Part shown: in pieces, positions 23,735-32,218 of the stretch | How positions within the stretch are numbered: the first letter of the stretch is position 1 | How the letters are laid out: every line of letters starts with the position of its first letter | Source: Pseudomonas fluorescens | GTDB lineage: Bacteria > Pseudomonadota > Gammaproteobacteria > Pseudomonadales > Pseudomonadaceae | Length of the DNA: 33,643 nt | Reading direction: 5' to 3' | Assembly (NCBI RefSeq): GCF_902497875.1 | Contig: NZ_CABVHY010000050.1 | Coordinates: 1 to 33,643, forward strand | Translations under genes and position numbers: made by a program | The notes under the pieces: model-generated | Seen by the model: only the letters and a program-made list of their open reading frames with translations | Told to the model about the DNA's origin: nothing | The model's database searches: none

Positions 23735-24640
23735 ATGATGCCGAAAACTGCCATCGTCGAGATCTGCAAGAAGTACAAGGTTTATACCGAGCACTACCTC
23801 AACACCGCCGCTGAAAAGACCATCATTCTGGTCAACGGCTCGCTGACAACCACCGCATCCTTTGCCCAAACGGTGCGTTACCTGCAGCCGCGATTCAATG
23901 TGGTTCTTTACGACCAGCCCTATGCCGGTCAGTCGAGACTACACAACCCCCAGGATCAACCGATCCGAAAGGAAGACGAGGCACAGATACTGCTGGAATT
24001 GATCGAACACTTTTGTGTGCACCATGTGCTGTCGTTTTCCTGGGGTGGGGCGGTTACCTTGCTGGCACTCGCTCAGCGGCCGCGACGAATCGAAAAGGCG
24101 GTGATCAATTCATTCGCGGCGCGGGTCAATACGCCGATGCGCGATTACCTGGAAAGCTGCCTGAGCGCTCTCCAGGCCTGCGATCGCCTCAATGTCGGGC
24201 GCTTGATCAACAGCACTATCGGCAAGCACCTGCCATCGCTGTTCAAACGCTTTAATCAGCGCCATGTCAGCAGCCTGGCCGAGCACGAATACCTGCAGAT
24301 GCATTTCCACGTCAATGAGGTGCTGACCCAGGACACCTGTTACGTCGCCTGTGCCGGTGCCATCGAAATCCCGCTGCTATTTGTCAACGGCGAATTGGAT
24401 GAATACACCTCGGTGGAAGACGCCCGGCTTTTTGCCAATCATGCCCCTCAGTCCCGGTTCCATACCATCAAGAACGCCGGGCACTTCCTCGATATGGAAC
24501 ACCAGGCGGCCTTGCATGACACCCAGCAGGCCTTGCTCGACTTTCTGCAGCCGGCTTCCTGGATCGCACCGCCGCTGGACAGCGGGCAACACTGCGCCGC
24601 AGGTCAGCCGATACTCCACTCATCTATGGGATCGCACTGA
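23735..24640 (+). CDS. phaG: PhaG-type 3-hydroxyacyl-ACP:CoA transferase/thioesterase
   Basis: The 301-residue alpha/beta-hydrolase-fold protein shares long phrases with Pseudomonas PhaG: YKVYTEHY, TIILVNGSLTTTASFAQTV, FNVVLYDQPYAGQSR, HVLSFSWGGA, and GKHLPSLFKRFNQRHVSSL. The triad is Ser102 in SFSWGG, an Asp in NGELDEYT (about 222) and His250 in AGHFLDME. PhaG diverts 3-hydroxydecanoyl groups from fatty acid synthesis into polyhydroxyalkanoate precursors; RhlA is the close relative for rhamnolipid precursors, but the phrases fit PhaG better. AGGAAG lies eight bases before the ATG at 23735; a GTG at 23714 is an unlikely longer start. No pha synthase genes are nearby. Confidence 0.88.
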   Translation: MMPKTAIVEICKKYKVYTEHYLNTAAEKTIILVNGSLTTTASFAQTVRYLQPRFNVVLYDQPYAGQSRLHNPQDQPIRKEDEAQILLELIEHFCVHHVLSFSWGGAVTLLALAQRPRRIEKAVINSFAARVNTPMRDYLESCLSALQACDRLNVGRLINSTIGKHLPSLFKRFNQRHVSSLAEHEYLQMHFHVNEVLTQDTCYVACAGAIEIPLLFVNGELDEYTSVEDARLFANHAPQSRFHTIKNAGHFLDMEHQAALHDTQQALLDFLQPASWIAPPLDSGQHCAAGQPILHSSMGSH

Positions 24641-24755
24641 TAAGAGGCTATCAATTGCACTCGCTCGCGCTGTGCACGATTGGTGGGTACGACTAGCCGA
24701 CTCCAGCATTCGAAAGGGCCTGGGTTTGTAACGGAGGGTCAGGAGGAGGTAAAAC

Positions 24756-26687
24756 ATGGCTCTTTCACAGGATCATATTTTCCCGACTACCCCGATGGGC
24801 GCGAACCTGACCGCGGGCGGAGCGACGTTTCGCGTGTGGGCTCCGCGTGCCCGGGACGTCTATGTCTGTGGCGACTTCAACGGTTGGCTCAGGAACGATT
24901 CCACACAATTGACGCGCCAGCCTGATGGGCGCTGGACGGGCTTTGTCGCCGGCGCGACTGACGGGAATAAATACAAGTTCTATATCGTGGGTGAAGGCTC
25001 GGAGGGCTTCAAGCGCGATCCCTACGCCCGCGAGCTGACACGGGAGTGGCCGAATCCCTCCTGCATAATCCGCTTGGCGGTCAGCTTCCCTTGGCAGGAC
25101 TGGAACTGGCGAATGCCGGAGTTCAGCGATCTCATCATCTATCAGCTACATATCGGTACCTGGTACGGCCTTGGGCTGCCAAACCGCGTCGCCACTTTCC
25201 TCGACGTGCTTGCCCGGATCGAATACCTGGCCGATTTGGGCATCAACGCTATCGAACCGCTACCGATCGGTGAGTACAGCACGCCGCGCAGCATGGGCTA
25301 TAACGGGTCTGATCTGTTCTCGCCGGAAATGGACTACTTCGTCAGCTCAGCAGAACTGGATCCTTACCTGGCGCTCGCCAATCGCCTGCTTGCCCAGAAG
25401 GGGAAGTCTCCCCTGACGCGAGAGATACTTGAGATCGGTATCAACCAGCTGAAGGTCCTGATCGATATCTGTCATCACTACAACATCGCCGTGATTTTTG
25501 ACATGGTTTACAACCACGCGTCCGGCGACATCCGCGGCCAGGCTGAGTCCCTCTACTTCTTCGATCGCGCCGCCGGCATGCACCCGAATGACAGCCTTTA
25601 CTTCTCCGACCGCGACCACACGGGGCCGGTATTCGCGATGTGGAACAGTGATGTCAGACAGTTCCTGATCGACAATGCGGCATTCTTTGCCGACGAATAC
25701 CATGTCGACGGCTTTCGCTACGATCAGGTGACGGTGATCGACCAAGAGAATATCGGCAGCGGGTGGCTGTTCTGCCAGCATCTCAATCAGACCATCCGCA
25801 GCCGCGATCCTGCTGTCATCAACATCGCGGAGTATTGGGGGCCGGAGCCCGCGGTCGTACGGCCCATGGAACAGGCTGGCGCTGACTTCGATGCAAGCTG
25901 GCATGACGGCCAGCGACTCGCGATTCGTGCCCTTATCAAACAAGCAGCGGCGGGAAGGGACGCGCCGCTGGACTGGCAGGGCGTAGTCGATCAAATCCGC
26001 GCGCCGGGCTTTCGCGACGCGTGGCGAGCGGTTCAGTGCGTGGAAAGCCACGATGAGGTCTATCGTGACAGGTCCGAGCGAATCCCGTTGCTCGCTGCTG
26101 GCGGTGGGAATACGCGAACCTGGTACGCGACGAGCCGTTCCCGCGTCGCGACCGGATTACTTCTGACCCTGCCGGGTATCCCGATGATCTTCATGGGCCA
26201 GGAGTTTTATGAGGACAAGAAATGGGCCGATGATCCCGTCAATCATCCGGACACCCTTATCTTCTGGGGTGGCCTGGATTCAGATCGGACCATGAGCGAT
26301 TTCCATCGCTTCACCAGGGAGCTCATAGGGTTGAGGCGAAGGCAGCCGGCTCTTCGCGGCGAGCAGATTAAAGTACTGATGATGGACAATTTCCAGCGCG
26401 TCCTGGTGTTTCATCGGTGGCTGGAACGACTGGGTAGAGACACAGTAGTCGTCGTAAGCCTGAATGAGCAGACGATGAGCAATTTTCGCGTACCTATGCC
26501 TGGCGCGGGCCCTTGGTTGGAAATCTTCAACAGTGATGCATACGAGCGCTGGATCAACCCTGCCATCGCGGGCAATGGAGGCATGGTTTCGGCGACAGAA
26601 GAACCGATGAACGACATGTCCTGCTCCGCAGCTATTACCATTCCGGCCAATGGGATATTGGTATTTTCTCGTGATTATGGTGACTAG
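24756..26687 (+). CDS. GH13 alpha-amylase-family glycosidase with CBM48 domain
   Basis: The 643-residue protein starts with an early-set CBM48 domain (residues about 13-100: FRVWAPRARDVYVCGDFNGW). A GH13 barrel follows with the four conserved regions: DMVYNH at 249-254, GFRYD with nucleophile Asp323, NIAEYW with acid/base Glu359, and VESHDE with Asp433. A C-terminal beta domain closes it. This layout is shared by branching enzymes, trehalohydrolases and debranching enzymes acting on alpha-glucans, and the exact reaction cannot be fixed. There is no signal peptide, so it is probably cytoplasmic. AGGAGG precedes the ATG. It follows phaG by 115 bp, perhaps in one transcript, and converges with the CapA-like gene 21 bp away. 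Confidence 0.9.
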   Translation: MALSQDHIFPTTPMGANLTAGGATFRVWAPRARDVYVCGDFNGWLRNDSTQLTRQPDGRWTGFVAGATDGNKYKFYIVGEGSEGFKRDPYARELTREWPNPSCIIRLAVSFPWQDWNWRMPEFSDLIIYQLHIGTWYGLGLPNRVATFLDVLARIEYLADLGINAIEPLPIGEYSTPRSMGYNGSDLFSPEMDYFVSSAELDPYLALANRLLAQKGKSPLTREILEIGINQLKVLIDICHHYNIAVIFDMVYNHASGDIRGQAESLYFFDRAAGMHPNDSLYFSDRDHTGPVFAMWNSDVRQFLIDNAAFFADEYHVDGFRYDQVTVIDQENIGSGWLFCQHLNQTIRSRDPAVINIAEYWGPEPAVVRPMEQAGADFDASWHDGQRLAIRALIKQAAAGRDAPLDWQGVVDQIRAPGFRDAWRAVQCVESHDEVYRDRSERIPLLAAGGGNTRTWYATSRSRVATGLLLTLPGIPMIFMGQEFYEDKKWADDPVNHPDTLIFWGGLDSDRTMSDFHRFTRELIGLRRRQPALRGEQIKVLMMDNFQRVLVFHRWLERLGRDTVVVVSLNEQTMSNFRVPMPGAGPWLEIFNSDAYERWINPAIAGNGGMVSATEEPMNDMSCSAAITIPANGILVFSRDYGD

Positions 26688-26708
26688 TACTTCCTGAGCC
26701 CGACGCTC

Positions 26709-27821
26709 CTACCAACGCAACTCGAAGGCATGTTTCGCGCCCAGCCGGAGACTGCTGCCCAAGCGTGCGCACTCGCGAGAAAGGGTGTCGTGCAGCCATT
26801 GACGGTCATCGCCTTCGGCGCGACTGAGGCGAAAGCGACGCAGGCGGGTGGGTATCAGGTCCAGCGATTGCAAGTGCCCGTCCGGGTCCAACGAGGCAAA
26901 GTATAAAAGCCCCAGGTCGCCGCGAAAGGTTGTGTGGCCCTCGATGCCTTCGTAATCATTCAGGAGATCACCGCAGCCATAGAGAATCAGGCGTTCGCGG
27001 TACACCTCGATGCCCTTGACGTGGTGCGAGGAGTGTCCGTGCACCACGTCAACTCCGGCCTCGTCGATCAAGGCATGCGCGAACCGGACCTGCTCTTGCG
27101 GGATATCGAACCCCCAGTTGCCGCCCCAGTGAATGGAGGCGACCACCAGATCCCGCGTATTTTTGCTCTCGAGAATCCGTTTGGCCACAGGGCGCAGGCT
27201 TTGCATCGACAGATCCTCCAGCCGCGCGACGCCCGCGCGCCTGTCCGTGGCGGCCCAGTCCGCCGCAATGCCGCTGTCGGGTGCGCCGAGGCCAAACACC
27301 AGCAAGCGCCGTCCGCCAGGCTGCGGCAGCACGGCGGGCGCTTCGGCGGATTGTCGATTGTGCCCGGCACCGGCGCTGCACATACCGTTGCTCGCCAGGG
27401 TATCCAGCGTATCGGCCAGGCCGGCTGCCCCCCAGTCCAGCACATGGTTGTTGGCCAGCACGCAGCAGTCGATGCCGGCTGCGCTGATGACCGGGAAGTT
27501 CTCCGGGCTCATTCGGTAGTTGATGCCCTTTGGCTCCGGTCGTCCGCGGCGGGACACCGCGGTTTCCAGATTGATGATGCGTGCGTGGGGTTGGCGACGT
27601 TCGAACTCATCCAGCGCAGCGCCCCAGACATAGGTGAAATCGACTGGGCGGGGAATCGAGCCATTGAATCTTTCAGCCAGCCGGACGTAATCGCCGGCAT
27701 TCTTGACGTAAGCTTCGTAAAGCCGCGGATCGCCAGGATGCGGCAGTACCGAGTCGATGCCGCGGGCGGTCATGACATCGCCGGACAGAAACAGCTTAAG
27801 CGTATCGGTAATAGCTGCCAT
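26709..27821 (-). CDS. CapA-family protein (metallophosphoesterase-like)
   Basis: The 370-residue protein has the CapA/PgsA signatures: LFLSGDVMTARG at the start, RIINLETAVS, NYRMSPENFPVISAAGIDCCVLANNHVLDWG, VVASIHWGGNWG and VVHGHSSHHVKGIEVY. These provide Asp, Asn and His residues typical of the calcineurin-like metal site. Family members are named for poly-gamma-glutamate capsule assembly, but many stand-alone copies in proteobacteria have unknown roles. No signal peptide is evident and no capsule synthase (CapB/CapC) is nearby, so capsule making is doubtful. GGGAGGG precedes the ATG, and the peptidase-like gene lies 27 bp upstream on the same strand, making a probable two-gene operon. Confidence 0.88.
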   Translation of the reverse strand: MAAITDTLKLFLSGDVMTARGIDSVLPHPGDPRLYEAYVKNAGDYVRLAERFNGSIPRPVDFTYVWGAALDEFERRQPHARIINLETAVSRRGRPEPKGINYRMSPENFPVISAAGIDCCVLANNHVLDWGAAGLADTLDTLASNGMCSAGAGHNRQSAEAPAVLPQPGGRRLLVFGLGAPDSGIAADWAATDRRAGVARLEDLSMQSLRPVAKRILESKNTRDLVVASIHWGGNWGFDIPQEQVRFAHALIDEAGVDVVHGHSSHHVKGIEVYRERLILYGCGDLLNDYEGIEGHTTFRGDLGLLYFASLDPDGHLQSLDLIPTRLRRFRLSRAEGDDRQWLHDTLSRECARLGSSLRLGAKHAFELRW

Positions 27822-27848
27822 GGCACCCTCCCGGGGATCCCGAATAAC

Positions 27849-28484
27849 CTAGTTTCGGCACCCGGCGTGGGCTGCAGTCCACTGCCTGTTCCGTCGCGTG
27901 TCGAGGGTTGCCAGCTGATTGCGGTGCAGCGCAGGTGACTCCCCGGTGACTTCGCACAGCAGCGCTGTTATAGCTTCCCCGTTAACCGTGCCGTGCTCTT
28001 GCAGAAGATCCGCCACCGCGGTGACAGCGGCCCAGTAACGACGCACCAGACAGCTGGACCGGGCGATTGCCCGGGATTCGGCGTCGAGTAGCTTTCGTGC
28101 GGGCAGCAAACTTATCAATTCGTAACCCCGGCGCCGGTCACCCCAGCCGCTGCCAGTGATGAATTGGTCAGATTTGCGGTGCCTGTAGACGGCTTCGGCC
28201 ACGGGGCCGGCGAAGCAATGGAGAAGGTCGCGTTCAATAGACTCGACCATAGAGGGCAGGTATTCAGCAATCCCGGGAGCGTCGAGGGAAGGGTGATGGA
28301 CAAAGTAATCAGCCTCTACCAACCCCTCGACGTTTTGCGGGTTGCCGCGTAGATCGATCATTGGGCCGATGACGGCTTCTGTCCTGGTGCGCACAGTGAC
28401 GCGCTCTATGTGCTGACCATTCCACCAAAAGGCCAGGGCGTGGCCAGCTTCGTGGATGGCCGTGCGACGCGGGCGTTTATTCAT
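27849..28484 (-). CDS. Stand-alone M41 (FtsH-type) peptidase-like protein
   Basis: The 211-residue protein begins with a zinc-binding HEAGH motif at residues 11-15 (RTAIHEAGHALAFWW). It continues with the pattern of the FtsH protease domain, including LLHCFAGPVAEAVY, which matches the segment GGRAAEE carrying the third metal ligand in FtsH. The AAA ATPase and membrane parts of FtsH are absent, so any proteolysis would be ATP-independent or need a partner. GAGGACC lies before the ATG. It is the first gene of a pair with the CapA-like gene and diverges from katG. Enzymatic activity is inferred; it might only bind zinc. Confidence 0.75.
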   Translation of the reverse strand: MNKRPRRTAIHEAGHALAFWWNGQHIERVTVRTRTEAVIGPMIDLRGNPQNVEGLVEADYFVHHPSLDAPGIAEYLPSMVESIERDLLHCFAGPVAEAVYRHRKSDQFITGSGWGDRRRGYELISLLPARKLLDAESRAIARSSCLVRRYWAAVTAVADLLQEHGTVNGEAITALLCEVTGESPALHRNQLATLDTRRNRQWTAAHAGCRN

Positions 28485-28867
28485 GGTCAGGTCCTCACCC
28501 GTGCCTGTGTACGCTACTCATATCAGACGCTCCATCCCCCAGGTTCGGGTAAAAGATTATGTCTATCAAGACCCAATACTTCGCCTATTTGCTTCTTCCT
28601 CAGAGGGGGCTAGCCTTAATCTTGCGCTGGCGTAAGCCGGCCGGTTGAGACCGGATAAGGAAACACCCAATGAGTTAAAAGCTTACTAGGCCGTGGGTCA
28701 CCGTGCTGGCAACTCGATTGCCGCTATCGAAGAATTCCCGTGTGGCCACAACGATCAGTTGATCGAACTGTTGGCCCTGCAGCCTATGACATTGATTTCG
28801 CTCGTCGCTATTCAGAGCCCAGCCCGGGCCGGATAGCTGGATGAACTCGACCAAAGGTAGCTCACAC
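28485..28867. other. Divergent intergenic region between the peptidase gene and katG
   Basis: About 380 bp without a complete gene. It should hold the katG promoter and that of the opposite pair, but no convincing boxes were picked out. A ribosome-binding-like AAGGAAAC is followed by an ATG at 28670 that meets a stop after one codon. Broken frames after it suggest a degenerate small gene. Confidence 0.35.
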
Positions 28868-31144
28868 ATGGCAACTGAATCGAAATGCCCCTTCATTCAC
28901 GCCGCCGCTGGTGGTGGCACGACGAACCGCGACTGGTGGCCGAACCAATTGAATCTGAAGGTCCTGCACCAGCACTCATCCTTGTCCGATCCCATGGACG
29001 AGGGCTTCAATTACACTGAAGCGTTCAAAAGCCTGGACTTTGAAGCGGTCAAGCAAGACCTGCATGCGCTGATGACCGATTCGCAAGACTGGTGGCCCGC
29101 GGACTTCGGTCACTATGGACCGCTGTTTATTCGCATGGCCTGGCACGCCGCAGGCACGTACCGCACCGGTGACGGTCGGGGTGGTGCCGGCTCCGGTCAG
29201 CAGCGTTTCGCGCCGCTCAACAGTTGGCCGGATAACGTCAGCCTCGACAAAGCACGCCGGCTGCTCTGGCCGATCAAGCAAAAGTATGGTCGTAACATCT
29301 CCTGGGCTGATCTGATCGTCCTCACCGGCAACGTCGCGCTGGAGTCCATGGGCTTCAAGACCTTTGGCTTTTCCGGCGGGCGTCCGGACGTCTGGGAACC
29401 CGATGAGGACGTCTACTGGGGCTCTGAAAACAAGTGGCTGGGAGGCGACACACGCTACGGAAAAGATCAAGAACCCATGCAAGAGCCCGGCGAAGGCCCA
29501 CTCGTTGCTGAGCCGGGGGAAAATGAGGAGAGCCGTACCGACCAGGGACGCAACCTGGAAAACCCGCTCGCCGCGGTGCAAATGGGCCTGATCTACGTCA
29601 ACCCGGAAGGCCCTGAGGGCAACCCGGACCCGGTCGCTGCCGCGAAGGATATTCGCGAAACCTTCGGTCGCATGGCGATGAATGACGAAGAAACCGTGGC
29701 ACTGATCGCCGGCGGCCACGCCTTCGGCAAGACTCACGGCGCCGGACCTGCCGACCACGTCGGCGCCGAGCCCGAAGCCGCTGGCCTCGAAGAGCAGGGC
29801 CTGGGCTGGAAGAGCAGTTTCGGCACCGGCAAAGGCGGCGACACGATCACCAGCGGCCTGGAAGTGACCTGGACCACGACACCCACGAAGTGGAGCAACA
29901 ATTACCTGGAAAACCTGTTTGGCTTCGAGTGGGAGCTGACCAAGAGCCCGGCGGGCGCCAACCAGTGGACACCGAAAAACGGCGCCGGGGCCGGCATCAT
30001 TCCGGATGCTCATGACCCGTCCAAGCGGCGTAATCCGAGCATGCTGACCACCGACCTGTCCCTGCGATTCGACCCGATCTATGAACCGATTTCACGGCGC
30101 TTCCTCGAGAATCCGGATCAGTTGGCCGATGCATTCGCCCGCGCCTGGTTCAAGCTGATCCACCGCGACATGGGGCCGCTCTCGCGCTACCTCGGTCCGG
30201 AAATGCCGAGCGAAGAGCTGTTGTGGCAAGACCCTATTCCAGCGGTCGACCATGCCTTGGTCAACGACAGTGACATCGCCTCACTCAAGAGCAAACTCCT
30301 GGCCTCGGGCCTGACAGTCTCGCAGCTGGTATCAACTGCCTGGGCGGCGGCTTCCACTTTCCGTGGCTCCGACAAGCGCGGCGGCGCCAACGGCGGACGC
30401 CTGCGTCTGGCCCCGCAGAAGTTCTGGCAGGCCAACCAGCCTGATCAACTGGCGAACGTGCTGGCGAAACTCGAGAGTATCCAGAACGAGTTCAACAGCA
30501 GCGCGCAGGCTGGCGGCAAGAAGATCTCGCTGGCGGATCTGATCGTGCTGGCCGGTAGCGCGGGCGTCGAACAGGCGGCGAAAAATGCCGGTCACAGCGT
30601 GACGGTGCCTTTCACGCCAGGACGTATGGACGCGACCCAGGAGCAGACGGATGTGGAGTCTTTCGGGTTTCTCGAACCCGTCGCCGATGGCTTCCGTAAC
30701 TACCTCAAGAGCAGGTACCGCGTACCGGCCGAGGCGTTACTGATCGACAAGGCGCAACTGCTGACACTCAGCGCGCCAGAAATGACCGCGCTCATTGGCG
30801 GCATGCGGGTCCTGAACACCAATGTCGGACAAACCCCGCACGGCGTCTTCACGAAGCAGCCGGAGGCGTTGACCAACGATTTCTTCAAGAACCTGCTCGA
30901 TATGGGCGTGGAATGGAAGCCGGTCTCGGAGGCCAATGAGGAGTTTGAAGGACGCGATCGCAAAACCGGCGAAGTGAAGTGGACGGGCACCCGCGTCGAT
31001 CTCGTCTTTGGTTCAAACGCGCAGCTGCGGGCCTTGGCCGAAGTCTATGCCAGCGCCGACGCGCAGGAGAAGTTCATCAAAGACTTCGTAGCAGCCTGGA
31101 CCAAGGTGATGAACCTTGATCGCTTCGATTTAAAACGCGGGTAA
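28868..31144 (+). CDS. katG: Catalase-peroxidase
   Basis: The 758-residue haem enzyme has both KatG halves. The distal site is Arg89, Trp92 and His93 in RMAWHAAGTYRTGDGRGGAG, and the proximal His284 lies in GGHAFGKTHG. The Met-Tyr-Trp adduct that gives catalase activity can be assembled from Trp92, Tyr243 (GLIYVNPEGPEGN) and Met269 (FGRMAMNDEE), with family spacing. The start at 28868 (MATESKCPF) is the usual KatG N-terminus, with AAAGGT upstream. It removes hydrogen peroxide in the cytoplasm by dismutation or peroxidation. The enzyme looks fully functional. An integrase remnant begins directly after its stop on the other strand. Confidence 0.97.
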   Translation: MATESKCPFIHAAAGGGTTNRDWWPNQLNLKVLHQHSSLSDPMDEGFNYTEAFKSLDFEAVKQDLHALMTDSQDWWPADFGHYGPLFIRMAWHAAGTYRTGDGRGGAGSGQQRFAPLNSWPDNVSLDKARRLLWPIKQKYGRNISWADLIVLTGNVALESMGFKTFGFSGGRPDVWEPDEDVYWGSENKWLGGDTRYGKDQEPMQEPGEGPLVAEPGENEESRTDQGRNLENPLAAVQMGLIYVNPEGPEGNPDPVAAAKDIRETFGRMAMNDEETVALIAGGHAFGKTHGAGPADHVGAEPEAAGLEEQGLGWKSSFGTGKGGDTITSGLEVTWTTTPTKWSNNYLENLFGFEWELTKSPAGANQWTPKNGAGAGIIPDAHDPSKRRNPSMLTTDLSLRFDPIYEPISRRFLENPDQLADAFARAWFKLIHRDMGPLSRYLGPEMPSEELLWQDPIPAVDHALVNDSDIASLKSKLLASGLTVSQLVSTAWAAASTFRGSDKRGGANGGRLRLAPQKFWQANQPDQLANVLAKLESIQNEFNSSAQAGGKKISLADLIVLAGSAGVEQAAKNAGHSVTVPFTPGRMDATQEQTDVESFGFLEPVADGFRNYLKSRYRVPAEALLIDKAQLLTLSAPEMTALIGGMRVLNTNVGQTPHGVFTKQPEALTNDFFKNLLDMGVEWKPVSEANEEFEGRDRKTGEVKWTGTRVDLVFGSNAQLRALAEVYASADAQEKFIKDFVAAWTKVMNLDRFDLKRG

Positions 31145-31146
31145 TA

Positions 31147-31385
31147 GGGAGGAAGCTGTTGCTGTCATTGCCGGCGAAAAGCGCCTCTGCACGACCGGCG
31201 CCAACGTCTGTTGAAAGCATCCATCGGCCACAACCTCTGGCAATCATTGTCCAGTCTTTGTGGCCGAGTTGCTTTGCTACCCACATCGGATGCTCACCCG
31301 CCGAAAGCATCATCGAGGCGTAAGTGTGGCGGCTTTTGGTAAGGCCTCCTCTAGCGAACGCCTGACTTCTTCATGGCTGGCACCC
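31147..31385 (-). pseudogene. Decayed tyrosine integrase, C-terminal fragment
   Basis: On the minus strand the residues RHTYASMMLSAGEHPM and WVAKQLGHKDWTMIAR are the classic end of a phage-type tyrosine recombinase. The gene is ruined in several ways. A TAG at 31353-31351 interrupts KKSGVR*RRPYQK, a one-base shift lies near 31330 just before RHTYAS, and the catalytic Tyr region that should read like VYGRW reads GCGRW. Only this tail remains and no attachment site was identified. It suggests that an integrated element once ended here. Confidence 0.75.
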
Positions 31386-31505
31386 GGATTACCCTCAGAT
31401 AGGGCAGATTCTTGCCACGGCTTTTCATTTAAGTGTTGACGGTTCCTGCGTTCGGAATTGATGATGGCTCTTTAGTATTATCCCAACGCTATATTGAGAC
31501 TTCCT

Positions 31506-31844
31506 ATGAAAAAGGTTCTTGCTGCTGCTGGCCTCGCGCTTTTGGCTATGAATGCTGTCGCTTCGACAATCAACATCGAAAACGAATCTTCGTGGGAAAT
31601 TCATGAGCTCTATTTCGCACCATCTAGCCAGGACGATTGGGGTGATGACCACTTGGGCGAGCAAGTACTCAAACCAGGCATGAGCCTGACTCTGACGGGA
31701 GTGACAGCCGGTAAATGGGATGTGCGACTGGTCGATGAGGACAAAGATGAATGCATCGTCAAAAATCAAAAAATCAGCTCGTCGGAAACATTCTCAATCG
31801 GTGACGACGACCTGCTCGGCTGCCAGGCGACAACTGAGGAGTAA
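31506..31844 (+). CDS. Small secreted acidic protein of unknown function
   Basis: The 112-residue product starts MKKVLAAAGLALLAMNAVAS, a clear signal peptide with cleavage likely after AVA at about residue 19. The mature part is acidic and patterned as beta strands: INIENESSWEIHELYF, a DDWGDDHLGEQVL stretch, LKPGMSLTLTGV and KWDVRLVDEDKDECIV. Its only two cysteines (in DECIV and LGCQA) could form a disulfide in the periplasm. The Asp-rich loop might bind metal, but that is a guess. The ATG at 31506 is chosen because the signal peptide begins there. No ribosome-binding site is obvious. A strong terminator follows; no partner gene is near. Confidence 0.7.
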   Translation: MKKVLAAAGLALLAMNAVASTINIENESSWEIHELYFAPSSQDDWGDDHLGEQVLKPGMSLTLTGVTAGKWDVRLVDEDKDECIVKNQKISSSETFSIGDDDLLGCQATTEE

Positions 31845-31890
31845 GTTCTGAGGGCTCACCCTACAAGCCGCATGGTTCAGGGTGTTTCTG

Positions 31891-31934
31891 AAAACCCGCA
31901 ACGCCTTGCTGTGTAGAGGCGTTGCGGGTTTTTT
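31891..31934 (+). terminator. Strong Rho-independent terminator
   Basis: AAAACCCGCAACGCC and GGCGTTGCGGGTTTT form a perfect 15-base stem around a 12-base loop, ending in a run of six T. It lies about 50 bases after the small secreted protein gene. Confidence 0.92.
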
Positions 31935-32218
31935 GTTCACTCCACTAAGTCCCGACAGGGTGTCCAGCTGATTTTGAGGTGGGGCAGCCAACCCCTGGCC
32001 GATGAGAATAACGAGCCATTCGTTATTAGTTAATGGTGTTCGCGTGAACATTTTTACCGGGTTGCGCAGCAGAAATCGGTAAGGAGTCTAAAGTTGAAAT
32101 GCATGTATCGGTTCATCACATAGTTGGTGATGCTGCGAGGGATCGGTGGCATGTATGCGGCTTTGGATCCGACACCGGTCCGGTGTAGGCAAAAATGGAT
32201 TTGAAATCGGAGGGAACC
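31935..32218. other. Intergenic region before the diguanylate cyclase, with an inverted repeat
   Basis: No gene is seen. AATAACGA (32007-32014) and TCGTTATT (32020-32027) form a perfect eight-base inverted repeat with a five-base spacer, possibly a regulatory site for the gene at 32219. The phrase GTGTCCAGCTGATTTTGAGG near 31960 recalls an insertion-sequence end but is too short to call. Confidence 0.35.

Noticed and set aside
26934..27938. 334-residue plus-strand frame opposite the CapA-like gene
   Set aside because: Overlaps a gene with clear CapA motifs and has none itself.
28976..30013. 345-residue minus-strand frame opposite katG
   Set aside because: Antisense to a complete catalase-peroxidase; composition is typical of a GC-rich shadow frame.
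31955..31990. Possible insertion-sequence end (GTGTCCAGCTGATTTTGAGG)
   Set aside because: Too short; no partner end, target duplication or transposase fragment was found nearby.
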